DNA from: an uncultured Lachnospiraceae bacterium | Lineage (GTDB): Bacteria; Bacillota; Clostridia; Lachnospirales; Lachnospiraceae | Assembly (NCBI GenBank): GCA_944384125.1 | Contig: CALWSF010000005.1 | Span: 1-64,000, forward strand | DNA: 64,000 bases | Reading direction: 5' to 3' | Part shown: one piece after another, positions 18,534-28,087 of the stretch | How the letters are laid out: every line of letters begins with the position of its first letter | Position numbering within the stretch: the first letter of the stretch is position 1 | The notes under the pieces: model-generated | The model's database searches: none | What the model was told of the DNA's origin: nothing | Seen by the model: only the letters and a program-made list of their open reading frames with translations | Made by a program: the position numbers and the translations under genes

Positions 18534-18568
18534 AAAAAACGGCCGGAGGCGAACCCCGCCGCCGGCCG
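18534..18568 (-). terminator. Terminator-like hairpin between the FGGY kinase gene and araD
   Basis: On the minus strand CGGCCGG and CCGGCCG form a GC-rich stem around a 15-base loop, followed by TTTTTT. It has every mark of an intrinsic terminator yet lies inside what otherwise reads as one operon. Confidence 0.65.
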
Positions 18569-18601
18569 CAGTATTTACTTAAACCGCTCTTTCTGTCTTC
18601 T

Positions 18602-20200
18602 TCAGTCTCTCAGGCACTCTGACGCTTTCTGCTCCACGCAGATGCATTCCTTAAATCGCCCGATAAACCGCTCAAAACCTTCCACATCCTCTGAAAGCGG
18701 CTCCATGCGTCTTCCTCTGCTTCCCGCAAAAACACGTTCGGAAAGATACTTTTCCAGGCTCTCTCCCGCATGTTTTCCCAGCATATAGGAAGCCAGAAGT
18801 GCAATCCCCCAGGCTCCGCCTTCTCCTGCTGTTTCCATTACCGATACCGGAGTTCCCATGGCAGCTGCCATCATTCTCTGTCCCACGACCGGAGTCTTAA
18901 AAAATCCGCCGTGTCCGTAGATCTGCTCTACCTGAACCCCTTCTTCTTTCGTGAGAATATCCATTCCCACCTTAAGCGCCCCCAGAGCCGCATAAAGATG
19001 AGAGCGCATGAAATTTGCAAGGGTAAAACGGCTCTCAGGAGTGCGGATCGTCATGGGACGTCCCTCCGGCACCTTCATAATATTTTCTCCTGACAAAAAT
19101 CCGTAGGACAGAAGACCTCCGCAGTCAGCCTCGCTCTCCAGGGCCTTTCCGTAAAGAGTTCCGTACAGGGCGTTTGCATCCGGCTCCACCCCAAAGCAGG
19201 CCAGAGCCTCTTTAAACATACCGACCCACGCATTCAGATCAGATGTGCAGTTGTTGGTATGCACCATGGCAACCGGGCTTCCGTCCGGCGTTGTGACAAG
19301 GTCGATCTCCGGATGAATTTTTTTCAGATTCTCTTTAAGCACCACCATGACAAAAGCTGAGGTTCCCGCCGAAACATTTCCCGTGCAGACCGCCACGCTG
19401 TTGGTAGCCGCCATTCCGGTACCTGCATCCCCCTCCGGCGGACAGAGCATAATCCCTGCACCAAGCTCTCCCGTCTCATCAAGAAGGCGCGCGCCTTCTT
19501 CAGTCAGTGTTCCCGCATTTTCGCCCGCCAGAAGAACTTTCGGCAGGATCTCCTCAATCCGCCACGGATATTTTTTATCCTCCACCAGGCTGCTGAATTT
19601 TTTCAGCATATCCGCATCATATGTTTTTGTCCCGGGATCAATCGGGAACATGCCTGACGCATCTCCCACTCCCAGAACCTTTTCCCCTGTCATTTTCCAG
19701 TGAATATAGCCCGCCAGCGTTGTAATAAAGCTGATCTGCGGCACATGTGCCTCGCCGTTTAAAATTGCCTGATACAGATGGGCAATACTCCAGCGCTCGG
19801 GAATATTGTACTGAAAAAGCTCAGTCAGAGCCTCTGCCGCCGGTCCCGTCGTGCCGTTCCTCCATGTCCTGAAGGGAACGAGAAGCTCTCCGTTCTCATC
19901 AAATGCCATATACCCGTGCATCATGGCAGAAAAACCGATTGCTCCCAGATTCTTTATTCCCACACCGTATCTGGAACGCACATCCCGCACCAGATCGGCA
20001 TAGCAGGCGCGAAGCCCGGTCCATATATCTTCCAGAGAATACGTCCAGAATCCATTCTCCAGACGATTCTCCCACTCATGGCTTCCTGAAGCAATCGGCG
20101 CATGTTTCTCATCCACCAGAACCGCCTTGATTCTCGTTGATCCGAATTCAATGCCGAGAACCGCTTTTCCGCTTTCAATGATTTCTTTCTCTGCGCTCAT
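18602..20200 (-). CDS. araB: FGGY-family carbohydrate kinase, probable L-ribulokinase
   Basis: A 532-residue sugar kinase of the FGGY family. The N-terminal ATP-binding signature is [16 protein letters not shown] near residues 14-30. A second nucleotide-binding pattern lies in [14 protein letters not shown], and [19 protein letters not shown] matches the C-terminal FGGY region. Given the neighbours, the likely reaction is ATP-dependent phosphorylation of L-ribulose. It is not closest to classical AraB by eye, so xylulose or another ketopentose remains possible. The ATG at 20198-20200 follows GGGAGAAAG; the longer frame to 20329 overlaps the next gene and has no site. Confidence 0.82.
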   Translation of the reverse strand: MSAEKEIIESGKAVLGIEFGSTRIKAVLVDEKHAPIASGSHEWENRLENGFWTYSLEDIWTGLRACYADLVRDVRSRYGVGIKNLGAIGFSAMMHGYMAFDENGELLVPFRTWRNGTTGPAAEALTELFQYNIPERWSIAHLYQAILNGEAHVPQISFITTLAGYIHWKMTGEKVLGVGDASGMFPIDPGTKTYDADMLKKFSSLVEDKKYPWRIEEILPKVLLAGENAGTLTEEGARLLDETGELGAGIMLCPPEGDAGTGMAATNSVAVCTGNVSAGTSAFVMVVLKENLKKIHPEIDLVTTPDGSPVAMVHTNNCTSDLNAWVGMFKEALACFGVEPDANALYGTLYGKALESEADCGGLLSYGFLSGENIMKVPEGRPMTIRTPESRFTLANFMRSHLYAALGALKVGMDILTKEEGVQVEQIYGHGGFFKTPVVGQRMMAAAMGTPVSVMETAGEGGAWGIALLASYMLGKHAGESLEKYLSERVFAGSRGRRMEPLSEDVEGFERFIGRFKECICVEQKASECLRD

Positions 20201-20219
20201 CTTTCTCCCTTTCTTTTCA

Positions 20220-21173
20220 TCAGCGGGACTGACCCGCCACAAATTCCTCGATCTTTGCAGCAATGCCGTCTCCGTCCAGACCGTACTTTGCAAGAAGTTC
20301 AGCGGCCGGTCCCGACTCTCCGAACACATCTTCTATACCGATTTTCTTTACCCTTACCGGAGCCTTTTCACTCAGAACATCACACACAGCGCTGCCGAGG
20401 CCGCCGATAACCGAGTGTTCCTCCACCGTAACCACAAGTCCCGTCTCAAGGGCCGATTTTATCACAAGCTCTTCATCCAGAGGCTTTATAGTATGAATAT
20501 TGATTACCTTTGCCTCAATCCCGGATGCTGCCAGCTTCCCGGCAGCCTCAAGAGAAGCGCTGACACAGAGTCCCGTGGCAAAAATGGTCACGTCCTTTCC
20601 CTCACGGAGAACGATCCCCTTTCCAATCTCAAATTTATAGTCCGGATTATCATTTATAACCGGAACCGCCAGACGGCCAAAACGCAGATACACAGGACCC
20701 TCATGGAGATAAGCCGCCTCAACAGCCGCCTTCGCCTCCACATCATCGGACGGATTTATAACCACCATGCCCGGGATCGTGCGCATCAGAGCGATATCCT
20801 CATTGCACTGATGAGTCGCACCGTCTTCTCCGACAGAGATCCCGGCATGAGTCGCACCAATCTTTACATTCAGGTGGGGATATCCGATGGAATTTCTTAC
20901 CTGCTCAAAGGCGCGCCCCGCCGCAAACATGGCGAAGGTGCTGGCAAATGGCACCTTTCCGGTGGTTGAGAGTCCCGCCGCGATTCCCATCATATTGGAT
21001 TCTGCGATTCCGCAGTCAATATGTCTTTCAGGAAAAGCCTTACGAAAAACTGATGTCTTTGTGGCACCTGCCAGATCAGCATCCAGGACCACCAGATTGC
21101 TGTATTTTTTCCCAAGCTTTGCCAGAGCATTTCCATAGCTTTCCCTGGTAGCGATTTTCTTTACTTCTGCCAT
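20220..21173 (-). CDS. Transketolase, C-terminal subunit
   Basis: A 317-residue protein equal to the second half of a full transketolase: the pyrimidine-binding domain ([40 protein letters not shown]) and the C-terminal domain ([15 protein letters not shown]). With the N-terminal subunit it would transfer two-carbon units between xylulose 5-phosphate and aldoses, using thiamine diphosphate. Split transketolases are common in Clostridia and archaea. Its start overlaps the end of the N-terminal subunit gene by 13 bases, which implies coupled, equal production. It lies in the arabinose operon and not with general pentose phosphate genes, so it is probably induced with sugar import. Confidence 0.92.
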   Translation of the reverse strand: MAEVKKIATRESYGNALAKLGKKYSNLVVLDADLAGATKTSVFRKAFPERHIDCGIAESNMMGIAAGLSTTGKVPFASTFAMFAAGRAFEQVRNSIGYPHLNVKIGATHAGISVGEDGATHQCNEDIALMRTIPGMVVINPSDDVEAKAAVEAAYLHEGPVYLRFGRLAVPVINDNPDYKFEIGKGIVLREGKDVTIFATGLCVSASLEAAGKLAASGIEAKVINIHTIKPLDEELVIKSALETGLVVTVEEHSVIGGLGSAVCDVLSEKAPVRVKKIGIEDVFGESGPAAELLAKYGLDGDGIAAKIEEFVAGQSR

Positions 21174-22000
21174 AATGCCTCCCCTGCCTTTTCAAGCTCT
21201 TCCATGGCAATTGCGTACTCTGCGTCATTGGGCGCTTTTCCGTGCCAGTCCACATTGTTCTCCATGTAGGAAACACCTTTTCCTTTCACGGTCTTCATTA
21301 CAATTGCCGTCGGCTTTCCCTTTGTCTGTCTGGCCTCATCAAAGGCCGCCTTTAACTGATCAAAATTATTGCCGTCCGCAACAGAAATCACATGAAAATT
21401 AAAAGCGGCAAATTTATCGCCGATAGGGTATGGAGAGCAGACTTCATCCACAGGCCCGTCAATCTGGAGTCCGTTGTTATCTACAATTACCACCAGATTG
21501 TCAAGTTTTCTGTGCCCGGCGAACATGGCAGCCTCCCAGACCTGTCCTTCCTCTATCTCGCCGTCTCCCAGAAGCGTATAAACGCGGTAATTCTTTTTAT
21601 CCATTTTGCCGGCCAGCGCCATTCCGACAGCGGCGGAAATTCCCTGTCCAAGAGAACCGCTGGACATATCCACACCGGGTATATGCTTCATATCAGGATG
21701 GCCCTGCAGGTAAGATCCCGTATGACGAAGTGTCTTCAGATCCTCCTTCGGGAAATACCCCCTGATTGCAAGAGCTGCATAAAGTCCGGGAGCCGTATGA
21801 CCTTTGGAAAGAACAAAACGATCCCGATCTTCCATTTTCGGATTTTCCGGATCAATATTCATCTCCTCAAAATAAAGATAGGTAAACAGATCCGCCGCGG
21901 AAAGTGAGCCTCCCGGATGCCCGGCTCTGGCGGCATGCACTGCCTCTATAATACCCTTTCGCACCTCATTGGCTGTGCGCTGCAATTCCAGCTTATTCAA
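21161..22000 (-). CDS. Transketolase, N-terminal subunit
   Basis: A 279-residue thiamine diphosphate-binding half of transketolase. Visible signatures are HAARAGHPGGSLSAADLFTY, LSKGHTAPGLYAAL and the cofactor motif GDGEIEEGQVWEA followed by VVIVDNNGLQIDG. It forms the active enzyme with the C-terminal subunit encoded next. The start codon is TTG at 21998-22000, preceded by a GGGGGG ribosome-binding site at 6 bases; no ATG in frame is better placed. The aldolase gene upstream ends 15 bases earlier. Confidence 0.92.
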   Translation of the reverse strand: MNKLELQRTANEVRKGIIEAVHAARAGHPGGSLSAADLFTYLYFEEMNIDPENPKMEDRDRFVLSKGHTAPGLYAALAIRGYFPKEDLKTLRHTGSYLQGHPDMKHIPGVDMSSGSLGQGISAAVGMALAGKMDKKNYRVYTLLGDGEIEEGQVWEAAMFAGHRKLDNLVVIVDNNGLQIDGPVDEVCSPYPIGDKFAAFNFHVISVADGNNFDQLKAAFDEARQTKGKPTAIVMKTVKGKGVSYMENNVDWHGKAPNDAEYAIAMEELEKAGEALWQK

Positions 22001-22015
22001 GCGAATCCCCCCTGT

Positions 22016-22669
22016 CTATTTTCCGAATACTGCCTCATAGTCTTTTTTAAATTTCTCGATTCCGGCATCCGTCAGCGGGTGCTTCGTCATCTGCTCCAGA
22101 ACAGAATAGGGAACCGTTGCAATATCAGCGCCGGCAAGAGCACAGTCGGTTACATGGATGGGATTGCGGATACTTGCCGCAATGATCTCCGTGTCAATAG
22201 CTGCCACATCAAAAATCTCCGCGATTTCACGAATCAGATCCACACCGCGCACATTGATATCATCCAGACGTCCCAGGAACGGAGACACGTATGTCGCACC
22301 GGCCCGTGCAGCAAGAAGAGCCTGATTAGCCGTGAAAATCAGAGTCACATTTGTTTTGATTCCCTCGGAGGACAGAACCTTTACCGCCTTAAGTCCCTCT
22401 ACCGTCATGGGAATCTTTACAACCATATTGGGATGAATCTTCGCGATCTCGCGTCCTTCAGCAATCATTCCCTCAGCATCCGTAGTGGTAGCCTTTACCT
22501 CTCCGCTGATGGGACCGTCCACAATCTGAGTAATCTCACGGATAACCTCTGTAAAATCCCGTCCCTCTTTGGCGATCAGGGACGGATTTGTAGTAACGCC
22601 GCAAATAATCCCCATGTCATTTGCCTTTTTTATATCCTCTACCTTAGCTGTGTCAATAAAAAATCTCAT
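22016..22669 (-). CDS. Transaldolase / fructose-6-phosphate aldolase family protein
   Basis: A 217-residue member of the short TalC/MipB transaldolase family. It begins MRFFIDTA and has [13 protein letters not shown], the Schiff-base lysine in MVVKIPMT, and [12 protein letters not shown]. Family members act as true transaldolases or as fructose-6-phosphate aldolases; the fold cannot separate the two by eye. Set between araA and the split transketolase it most likely supplies the transaldolase step of the non-oxidative pentose phosphate pathway. GAGGAGG precedes the ATG at 22667-22669, which decides this start over the longer frame to 22699. Confidence 0.88.
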   Translation of the reverse strand: MRFFIDTAKVEDIKKANDMGIICGVTTNPSLIAKEGRDFTEVIREITQIVDGPISGEVKATTTDAEGMIAEGREIAKIHPNMVVKIPMTVEGLKAVKVLSSEGIKTNVTLIFTANQALLAARAGATYVSPFLGRLDDINVRGVDLIREIAEIFDVAAIDTEIIAASIRNPIHVTDCALAGADIATVPYSVLEQMTKHPLTDAGIEKFKKDYEAVFGK

Positions 22670-22699
22670 CTTTCTTCCTCCTCTTTTTAATAAAAGCAA

Positions 22700-22757
22700 A
22701 GCCGTCCGGACTGCCGTGCTCTGCCATCGCAGAAATACATACGGCAGCCCGGCGGCT
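22700..22757 (-). other. Long stem-loop between araA and the transaldolase gene
   Basis: Two arms of about 17 bases pair with one bulge and one mismatch around a 23-base loop. On the minus strand the stem is followed by TTTGCTTTTATT. It may act as a partial terminator or as an RNA-processing and stability element. Confidence 0.5.
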
Positions 22758-22766
22758 CATGTTCTG

Positions 22767-24263
22767 TTATCTGTAGGCGATACTGTTCCAGCGCAGCTCA
22801 TTCTTAAACTGCCGGATTGTTGTATCTTTGTCAATATACACAGCTTCAATTCCCATGGCAGCAGCCCAGTCTCCCATCTGCTCCGCTGTCAGATCATAGG
22901 AAAATGCCGTGTGATGTGCACCGCCTGCCAGGATCCATGCTTCTGTTCCCGTCTGCAGGTTGGGCTCCGGTGTCCAGAATGCTGTGGCTACCGGAAGTTT
23001 GGGCATCGGCTTCTCCGTCTTTTTGCAGTTTACCGTGTTTATGATGAGACGGAACCTGTTTCCAAGGTCAATCAAAGATGTGGCAATGGCCGGACCCTCC
23101 TTGGCCGTAAACACAAGCCGCGCCGGATCCTCGCGGTCTCCCATGGAGAGCGGCTGCTCCTTGATGCTTACAGGGCCGTCCGCAATAGTCGGGCACACCT
23201 CAAGCATGTGAGCCTGAAGAATTCCTTCCTTGCCCGGCACGAGATTGTAGATATAATCCTCCATAAAGGAAGTTCCCTTTGCATCCTTCATTCCGCCCGT
23301 CATGATCTTCATAAGGCGAACCATGGCAGCTGTCTTCCAGTCGCCTTCAGCACCGAATCCGTATCCCTTCTCCATCAGACGCTGAATGGCAAGTCCCGGA
23401 AGCTGTTTAAGCGCCCCCAGATCTCCGAAGTGAGTTACAATCGCCTGATAATTTTTCTCCTCCAGAAAACGCTCAAAGCCAAGCTCTATGCCGGCCTGAA
23501 CCTCCACATGGCGCCGGAACTCATCCGCATCCCGTCCCTCTAAAAGAATCTGATATTTTCCGTAATACTCATCCGTCAGAGCCTTGATGTCGCTCTGTGA
23601 AACCGCCGCAACAGCTTCCGCGATCTCATTAATCGGATATGTATCTACTTCCCAGCCAAACTTAATCTGGGCCTCAACCTTATCGCCCTCCGTCACGGCT
23701 ACATTGCGCATATTGTCCGCAACACGCATAACACGGATATGGCTGCTCTCAATCACGCCCACAGCCGTACGCATCCAGGACGCGATCTTCTTCTGCACCT
23801 TACCATCTGCCCAGTAGCCCATAACTACCTTGCGCTCCATTCCCAGGCGGCTGAAAATATGTCCGTACTCTCTGTCGCCGTGAGCAGACTGATTTTCATT
23901 CATGAAATCCATATCAATGGTATCATAGGGAATCTCCTGGTTAAACTGCGTGTGTAAATGAAGCAGCGGTTTTCTGTATTCCTGAAGGCCCAGAATCCAG
24001 GATTTTGCAGGCGAGAAGGTGTGCATCCAGGTAATAACGCCGGCACAGTTTTCATCCATATTCGCCTCGTTAAAGGTTTTTCGTATCAGTTCATTTGTAA
24101 TAAGAGTCGGTTTCCAGACCACCTCAAAGGGAAGATTTCCGGATTTATTAAGCTCCTCTACAATTATCCGGGAGTGCTCCGCCACATGGGCCAGACACTC
24201 ATCTCCATAAAGGTCCTGCGAACCGGTGCAGAACCAGAACTCATATTTTTTTGTATTTAACAT
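22767..24263 (-). CDS. araA: L-arabinose isomerase
   Basis: A 498-residue isomerase that converts L-arabinose to L-ribulose with a divalent metal. The N-terminus KKYEFWFCTGSQDLYG and the motif WMHTFSPAKSWILGL are diagnostic of AraA, as are GFGAEGDWKTAA and the C-terminal GGAHHTAFSYDLTAEQ with metal-binding histidines. Length matches the family. AAAGGAG precedes the ATG. It follows the two permease genes by 16 bases and is the first catabolic gene of the operon. It is the firmest evidence that the module serves L-arabinose. Confidence 0.96.
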   Translation of the reverse strand: MLNTKKYEFWFCTGSQDLYGDECLAHVAEHSRIIVEELNKSGNLPFEVVWKPTLITNELIRKTFNEANMDENCAGVITWMHTFSPAKSWILGLQEYRKPLLHLHTQFNQEIPYDTIDMDFMNENQSAHGDREYGHIFSRLGMERKVVMGYWADGKVQKKIASWMRTAVGVIESSHIRVMRVADNMRNVAVTEGDKVEAQIKFGWEVDTYPINEIAEAVAAVSQSDIKALTDEYYGKYQILLEGRDADEFRRHVEVQAGIELGFERFLEEKNYQAIVTHFGDLGALKQLPGLAIQRLMEKGYGFGAEGDWKTAAMVRLMKIMTGGMKDAKGTSFMEDYIYNLVPGKEGILQAHMLEVCPTIADGPVSIKEQPLSMGDREDPARLVFTAKEGPAIATSLIDLGNRFRLIINTVNCKKTEKPMPKLPVATAFWTPEPNLQTGTEAWILAGGAHHTAFSYDLTAEQMGDWAAAMGIEAVYIDKDTTIRQFKNELRWNSIAYR

Positions 24264-24279
24264 GCCAAATCTCCTTTCA

Positions 24280-25320
24280 CTAATGCTTGCGGCTCAGAAT
24301 CACGCTCTGAATAATCAGGAAAACACAGAGCATGGCAGCTACCGTAATTCCTGTCCACCACGCCTGATCAAGACCGATGGATGACACAATATTCTGTATG
24401 GTGCTGAGTGACAGCACTCCGACAAAGGTGCCGAAAATATTTCCGACGCCGCCTGTCAGCAGCGTTCCGCCGATAATGGAGGATGCAATCGCATTCATCT
24501 CCATTCCGCTGGCGTGGGAAGCCGAGCCGGAACCCACATGCAGGAAATAAACGTATCCGCCGATTCCCGCCAGAAGTCCGCAGAGAAGATGTGCGAGGAA
24601 TCTTGTCTGCTTTACGTTGATACCCAGCATCAGAGCACTCTGCCTGTTTCCGCCTACTGCATAGAAATTTCGCCCTGCCTTCGTCCATTTTAACACACAA
24701 AACAGAATAATCACAACTAAAATCGCAACAATTACGCCGATTTCCACATATGCGTTTACATATTTCCCAAGTTTATTTACTGTTCCCATGCCCGGAACAT
24801 TGATTCGTGTTCCCTTAAGTGCCACAAAAGCTTCATTTTCCACATTAAAAGGAGCTGTATGGACAATCGTCGTCATACCTCTGGCAAAGAACATTCCCGC
24901 CAGGGAAACAATAAACGGCTGAATATCCAGATAGGCCACCAGATATCCCTGCACGGCTCCGAAAGCCAGTCCGATACCTACCGCAATGAGCAGCGATACA
25001 AACACATTTCCGCCCTGATAGTCCAGATAGACCGCACAGCACATGCTGACCAGAGCCACCACACCGCCGACGGAAATATCAATTCCGCCTGTTATCATGA
25101 CAAGGCTCATGCCACAGGATGTGATAATCAGCGCCGCATTGGCATTCATTATATTAAAAAATGTCTGCGGCTTTAAGAAGCCTTTTTTCAGAAAAATCAT
25201 TGCACCCGCATACATTACAACAAAGATGACCACGGTAATAATAAGAAGCAGGTTGGAGTCTGTCATCTTTTTAGAACGGTTCAGCGGCACAGCTGCGCCG
25301 GCAGATTTAAGTTTTACCAT
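24280..25320 (-). CDS. Sugar ABC transporter permease (YjfF/RbsC-like)
   Basis: A 346-residue inner-membrane permease of the ribose/galactofuranose class of sugar importers, with about 9-10 helices. Family marks include TSCGMSLVMITGGIDISVGG and the coupling-region pattern AVGGNRQSALMLGINV. It forms a heterodimeric channel with the neighbouring permease, as in the YtfT-YjfF pair of E. coli. GGGAGG lies at the end of the upstream gene and the ATG follows that stop codon after one base, so the two are translationally coupled. The substrate is probably a pentose, perhaps in furanose form. Confidence 0.9.
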   Translation of the reverse strand: MVKLKSAGAAVPLNRSKKMTDSNLLLIITVVIFVVMYAGAMIFLKKGFLKPQTFFNIMNANAALIITSCGMSLVMITGGIDISVGGVVALVSMCCAVYLDYQGGNVFVSLLIAVGIGLAFGAVQGYLVAYLDIQPFIVSLAGMFFARGMTTIVHTAPFNVENEAFVALKGTRINVPGMGTVNKLGKYVNAYVEIGVIVAILVVIILFCVLKWTKAGRNFYAVGGNRQSALMLGINVKQTRFLAHLLCGLLAGIGGYVYFLHVGSGSASHASGMEMNAIASSIIGGTLLTGGVGNIFGTFVGVLSLSTIQNIVSSIGLDQAWWTGITVAAMLCVFLIIQSVILSRKH

Positions 25321-25321
25321 T

Positions 25322-26404
25322 TTATGCGACCTCCCTCTGCTTTTTTAATTTTTTTCCCATGGCGGAAAGTTTCTCCTTTACTGCTGGAGCGCTGATTACA
25401 ACCAGCAGAATAACAACCGCCGCTTTGTATGCCGGAAGAGCATCTGACGATACGTTAAATTTATAAAGCGTCGTTGTCAGAAACTGTATTACATAGGCGC
25501 CCAGAATAGAAGCCATGATATTAAACTTTCCGCCGCTAAGTGCATTTCCCCCAAGTGCAACGGCGAGAATGGCATCCATCTCGATATCCTTCGCAATAAC
25601 AGAATAGTTGATCGTCGACAGACGGCTCGTCTTGATAAGTCCTACCACTGCGACACAGAGTCCCAGAATTACAAAGCTAAGCCATTTGATGAAAACGGGA
25701 TTCAGTCCGTTAAGTCTGGAAGAGCTCGCATTTATTCCCACTGCCTGGGTATAAAGTCCGAGATTTGTAAACTTCAGAGCCAGAAGCGTGATAATAACAC
25801 ATATCACTGCCAGGAAAAACGGAGTGGGAACAGGAATACCCGGGATAAATCCTCCAAAATAAGTAAATACCTTGTCAGTTACAATCGGAAGCTCATTATT
25901 GTTGATCCACGCGGCAATGGAACGCCCTGCCGTATAGAGAATCAGGGTTGCAACCATGGGCTGAATTTTGAATATGGCCACCAGCACGCCGTTGAAAGCC
26001 CCAAACAGCATGGATACCACACATGCAGCCAGAAATGCCACGATAATAGGTGCCTGTAAAGTTCCGTCTCCGCCCGTTCCCACCAGGATTCTTAATATTA
26101 CAGAACCGGCAATAGCCACTGTTGCTCCCACACTGATGTCCTGTCCGCCGGATGCCGCCGTTACAAGTGTCATTCCAATTGCCAGGATCGCCACTTCAGA
26201 ACCATAATCAAGTATTGTTATGAGATATCCCGTGAGAACCGGAAAACCGTCGCTGTTGTTTCCCAGAGATATTTTAAAGAAAGAGGGATCCACAGCCAGA
26301 TTAAAAAGTCCCAGAAGAAGCAGAGCTGCTATCGGAATAAAAATCTGTTTTCTGAACAAATCGGCAACCCCGCCGGATGCCGCCGCACTTTTTTTCACTG
26401 TCAT
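25322..26404 (-). CDS. Sugar ABC transporter permease (YtfT/RbsC-like)
   Basis: A 360-residue permease, paralogous to the next gene, with about 10 membrane helices. The pattern GMTLVTAASGGQDISVGA matches the equivalent motif of its partner, and QAVGINASSSRLNGLNPVF is the loop that contacts the ATPase. The ATG overlaps the stop of the ATP-binding protein gene by four bases (ATGA), a tight coupling. Together the two permeases form the importer's membrane path. Confidence 0.9.
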   Translation of the reverse strand: MTVKKSAAASGGVADLFRKQIFIPIAALLLLGLFNLAVDPSFFKISLGNNSDGFPVLTGYLITILDYGSEVAILAIGMTLVTAASGGQDISVGATVAIAGSVILRILVGTGGDGTLQAPIIVAFLAACVVSMLFGAFNGVLVAIFKIQPMVATLILYTAGRSIAAWINNNELPIVTDKVFTYFGGFIPGIPVPTPFFLAVICVIITLLALKFTNLGLYTQAVGINASSSRLNGLNPVFIKWLSFVILGLCVAVVGLIKTSRLSTINYSVIAKDIEMDAILAVALGGNALSGGKFNIMASILGAYVIQFLTTTLYKFNVSSDALPAYKAAVVILLVVISAPAVKEKLSAMGKKLKKQREVA

Positions 26405-27912
26405 TCCATGTTACCTCCTGCAATCGTCTCCATAACTTTACTCTGTGTCAGTTCCTCGCTGGAAAGCTCTCCCACTACCTTCCGGTCACGCATGACAATC
26501 AGCCGGGAGCAGGTACGGAGCATCTCATCCGTCTCAGAAGAGATGAATGTAACGCTCATTCCCTCTGACGCCAGCTTGAGCACCAGCTTCTGTATCTCTA
26601 TTTTCGTTCCGATATCAATTCCTCTCGTCGGCTCATCCAGTATGAGATATTCCGGATGGGTCAGAAGCCATCTGGCAAGAATTACCTTCTGCTGGTTTCC
26701 TCCGGAAAGAGACTTGATGGGCGTGTCTGCTGAAGCCGTCTTTATTTCCAGGAGCTTAATGTATTCTTCCGCAAACCGGTTTGCCTCTGCCTTGCTGAAA
26801 GGTCTGAAAAATCCTCTCAGAACCTGAGCCGCCAGAATGATATTATCACGAACGGAAAGATCGCCTACAATACCGTCCCTCTTTCTGTCCTCCGGAAGGT
26901 ATGCGATACCATTTTTCATGGCATCCAGCGGCTTTGTGATCTTAACCTCTTTTCCATTCTTTTTAACCTTTCCGGCGATAACTCTGTCCGCGGCAAAAAT
27001 GGCACGCACACACTCACTTCGGCCGGAGCCGAGAAGTCCGGTAAACCCGTTTACTTCTCCCTTCTTTATATGGAAATCAAAAGGCTTGATCCCCGCGTCA
27101 CTCTGAAGGCCCTCCGCCTCAAAGACATTTTCAGCCGGACCTTTATAGACCTGATTTTCATCCTTGATTTCTTCCATATCATTGAGCTCTTTGCCCAGCA
27201 TTTTGGCAACAAGCTTTACTCTCGGAAGATCTTCAATGACATACTCTCCTACCAGTTCTCCATCCCGCAGAACTGTAATCTTATCACACACCTCATAAAC
27301 CTGGTCAAGAAAGTGTGTTACGAAAATAATACCCACACCACGGGCTTTCAGATCCCGCATCAGACCGAACAGCTTTTCTACCTCCGATTCATCAAGGGAG
27401 GATGTGGGCTCATCCAGTATGAGCACCTTGCAGTCCATATCAACCGCACGCGCAATGGCCACCATCTGCTGGATCGCAATGGAACAGTCCGAGAGCTGCT
27501 GGTTTGCTCTGGCGGGGATCCCCAGATTCTGAAGGATTTTATCCGCATCCGCATTCATCTTTCTCCAGTTTGTGAGCTTTGATTTCCCGCGCCCGATATA
27601 CATATTTTCTGCAACAGTAAGATTCGGGCAGAGCGTTATTTCCTGATAAACGGTACTGATTCCCAGATTCTGGGCATCCTGCGGCGATTTAATTGCCACA
27701 GGCTTATCATGGCCTTTCAGATAAATTTCTCCTTCATCCTTCTCATAAACGCCCGTCAGCACCTTAATCAGAGTGGATTTCCCGGCTCCGTTCTCCCCCA
27801 TCAGCGCATGAATTTCGCCTTCACACAGATTAAAATCTACCGCGTGGAGAGCCCGCACTCCGGGAAAGCTTTTATGTATATTTCTCATTTCCAATACAGC
27901 ATTCTCTTTCAC
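26401..27912 (-). CDS. Sugar ABC transporter ATP-binding protein (duplicated ATPase, RbsA/MglA-like)
   Basis: A 503-residue protein made of two ABC ATPase domains. The first has Walker A GENGAGKST and Walker B VLILDEPTSSLD; its signature motif is degenerate (SDCSIAIQQM). The second has a degenerate Walker A (GLLGSGRSE), the signature LSGGNQQK and Walker B LILDEPTRGID. This asymmetry is normal for carbohydrate importers of the CUT2 class. The start is read as GTG at 27910-27912, about 12 bases after GAGGAG; the ATG at 27886-27888 is an alternative. The gap to the binding-protein gene upstream holds two stem-loops. Confidence 0.92.
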   Translation of the reverse strand: MKENAVLEMRNIHKSFPGVRALHAVDFNLCEGEIHALMGENGAGKSTLIKVLTGVYEKDEGEIYLKGHDKPVAIKSPQDAQNLGISTVYQEITLCPNLTVAENMYIGRGKSKLTNWRKMNADADKILQNLGIPARANQQLSDCSIAIQQMVAIARAVDMDCKVLILDEPTSSLDESEVEKLFGLMRDLKARGVGIIFVTHFLDQVYEVCDKITVLRDGELVGEYVIEDLPRVKLVAKMLGKELNDMEEIKDENQVYKGPAENVFEAEGLQSDAGIKPFDFHIKKGEVNGFTGLLGSGRSECVRAIFAADRVIAGKVKKNGKEVKITKPLDAMKNGIAYLPEDRKRDGIVGDLSVRDNIILAAQVLRGFFRPFSKAEANRFAEEYIKLLEIKTASADTPIKSLSGGNQQKVILARWLLTHPEYLILDEPTRGIDIGTKIEIQKLVLKLASEGMSVTFISSETDEMLRTCSRLIVMRDRKVVGELSSEELTQSKVMETIAGGNME

Positions 27913-27957
27913 CCGCGATGTTCACTCCTCTTCTCTAAGATTTTAAATGCTTTAGAA

Positions 27958-28059
27958 AAAGCGCAGGCGTCCAAACCGATACTCCGAATGCCGCACTGCG
28001 CTTTCTTCATTTTTGTATCAACCTTTCCGTCTGCCGGATCATTTGCTGAACCGGCAGAC
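27958..28059 (-). other. Two stem-loops downstream of the sugar-binding protein gene
   Basis: One stem pairs AAAGCGCAG (27958-27966) with CTGCGCTTT (27996-28004). A second pairs GTCTGCCGG (28029-28037) with CCGGCAGAC (28051-28059). Neither is followed by a strong T-run on the minus strand. They probably stabilise the binding-protein mRNA and lower read-through into the ATPase gene, so that the binding protein is made in excess. Confidence 0.5.
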
Positions 28060-28087
28060 AAAAACTCTTTACTGAAACTTTTTAGAA

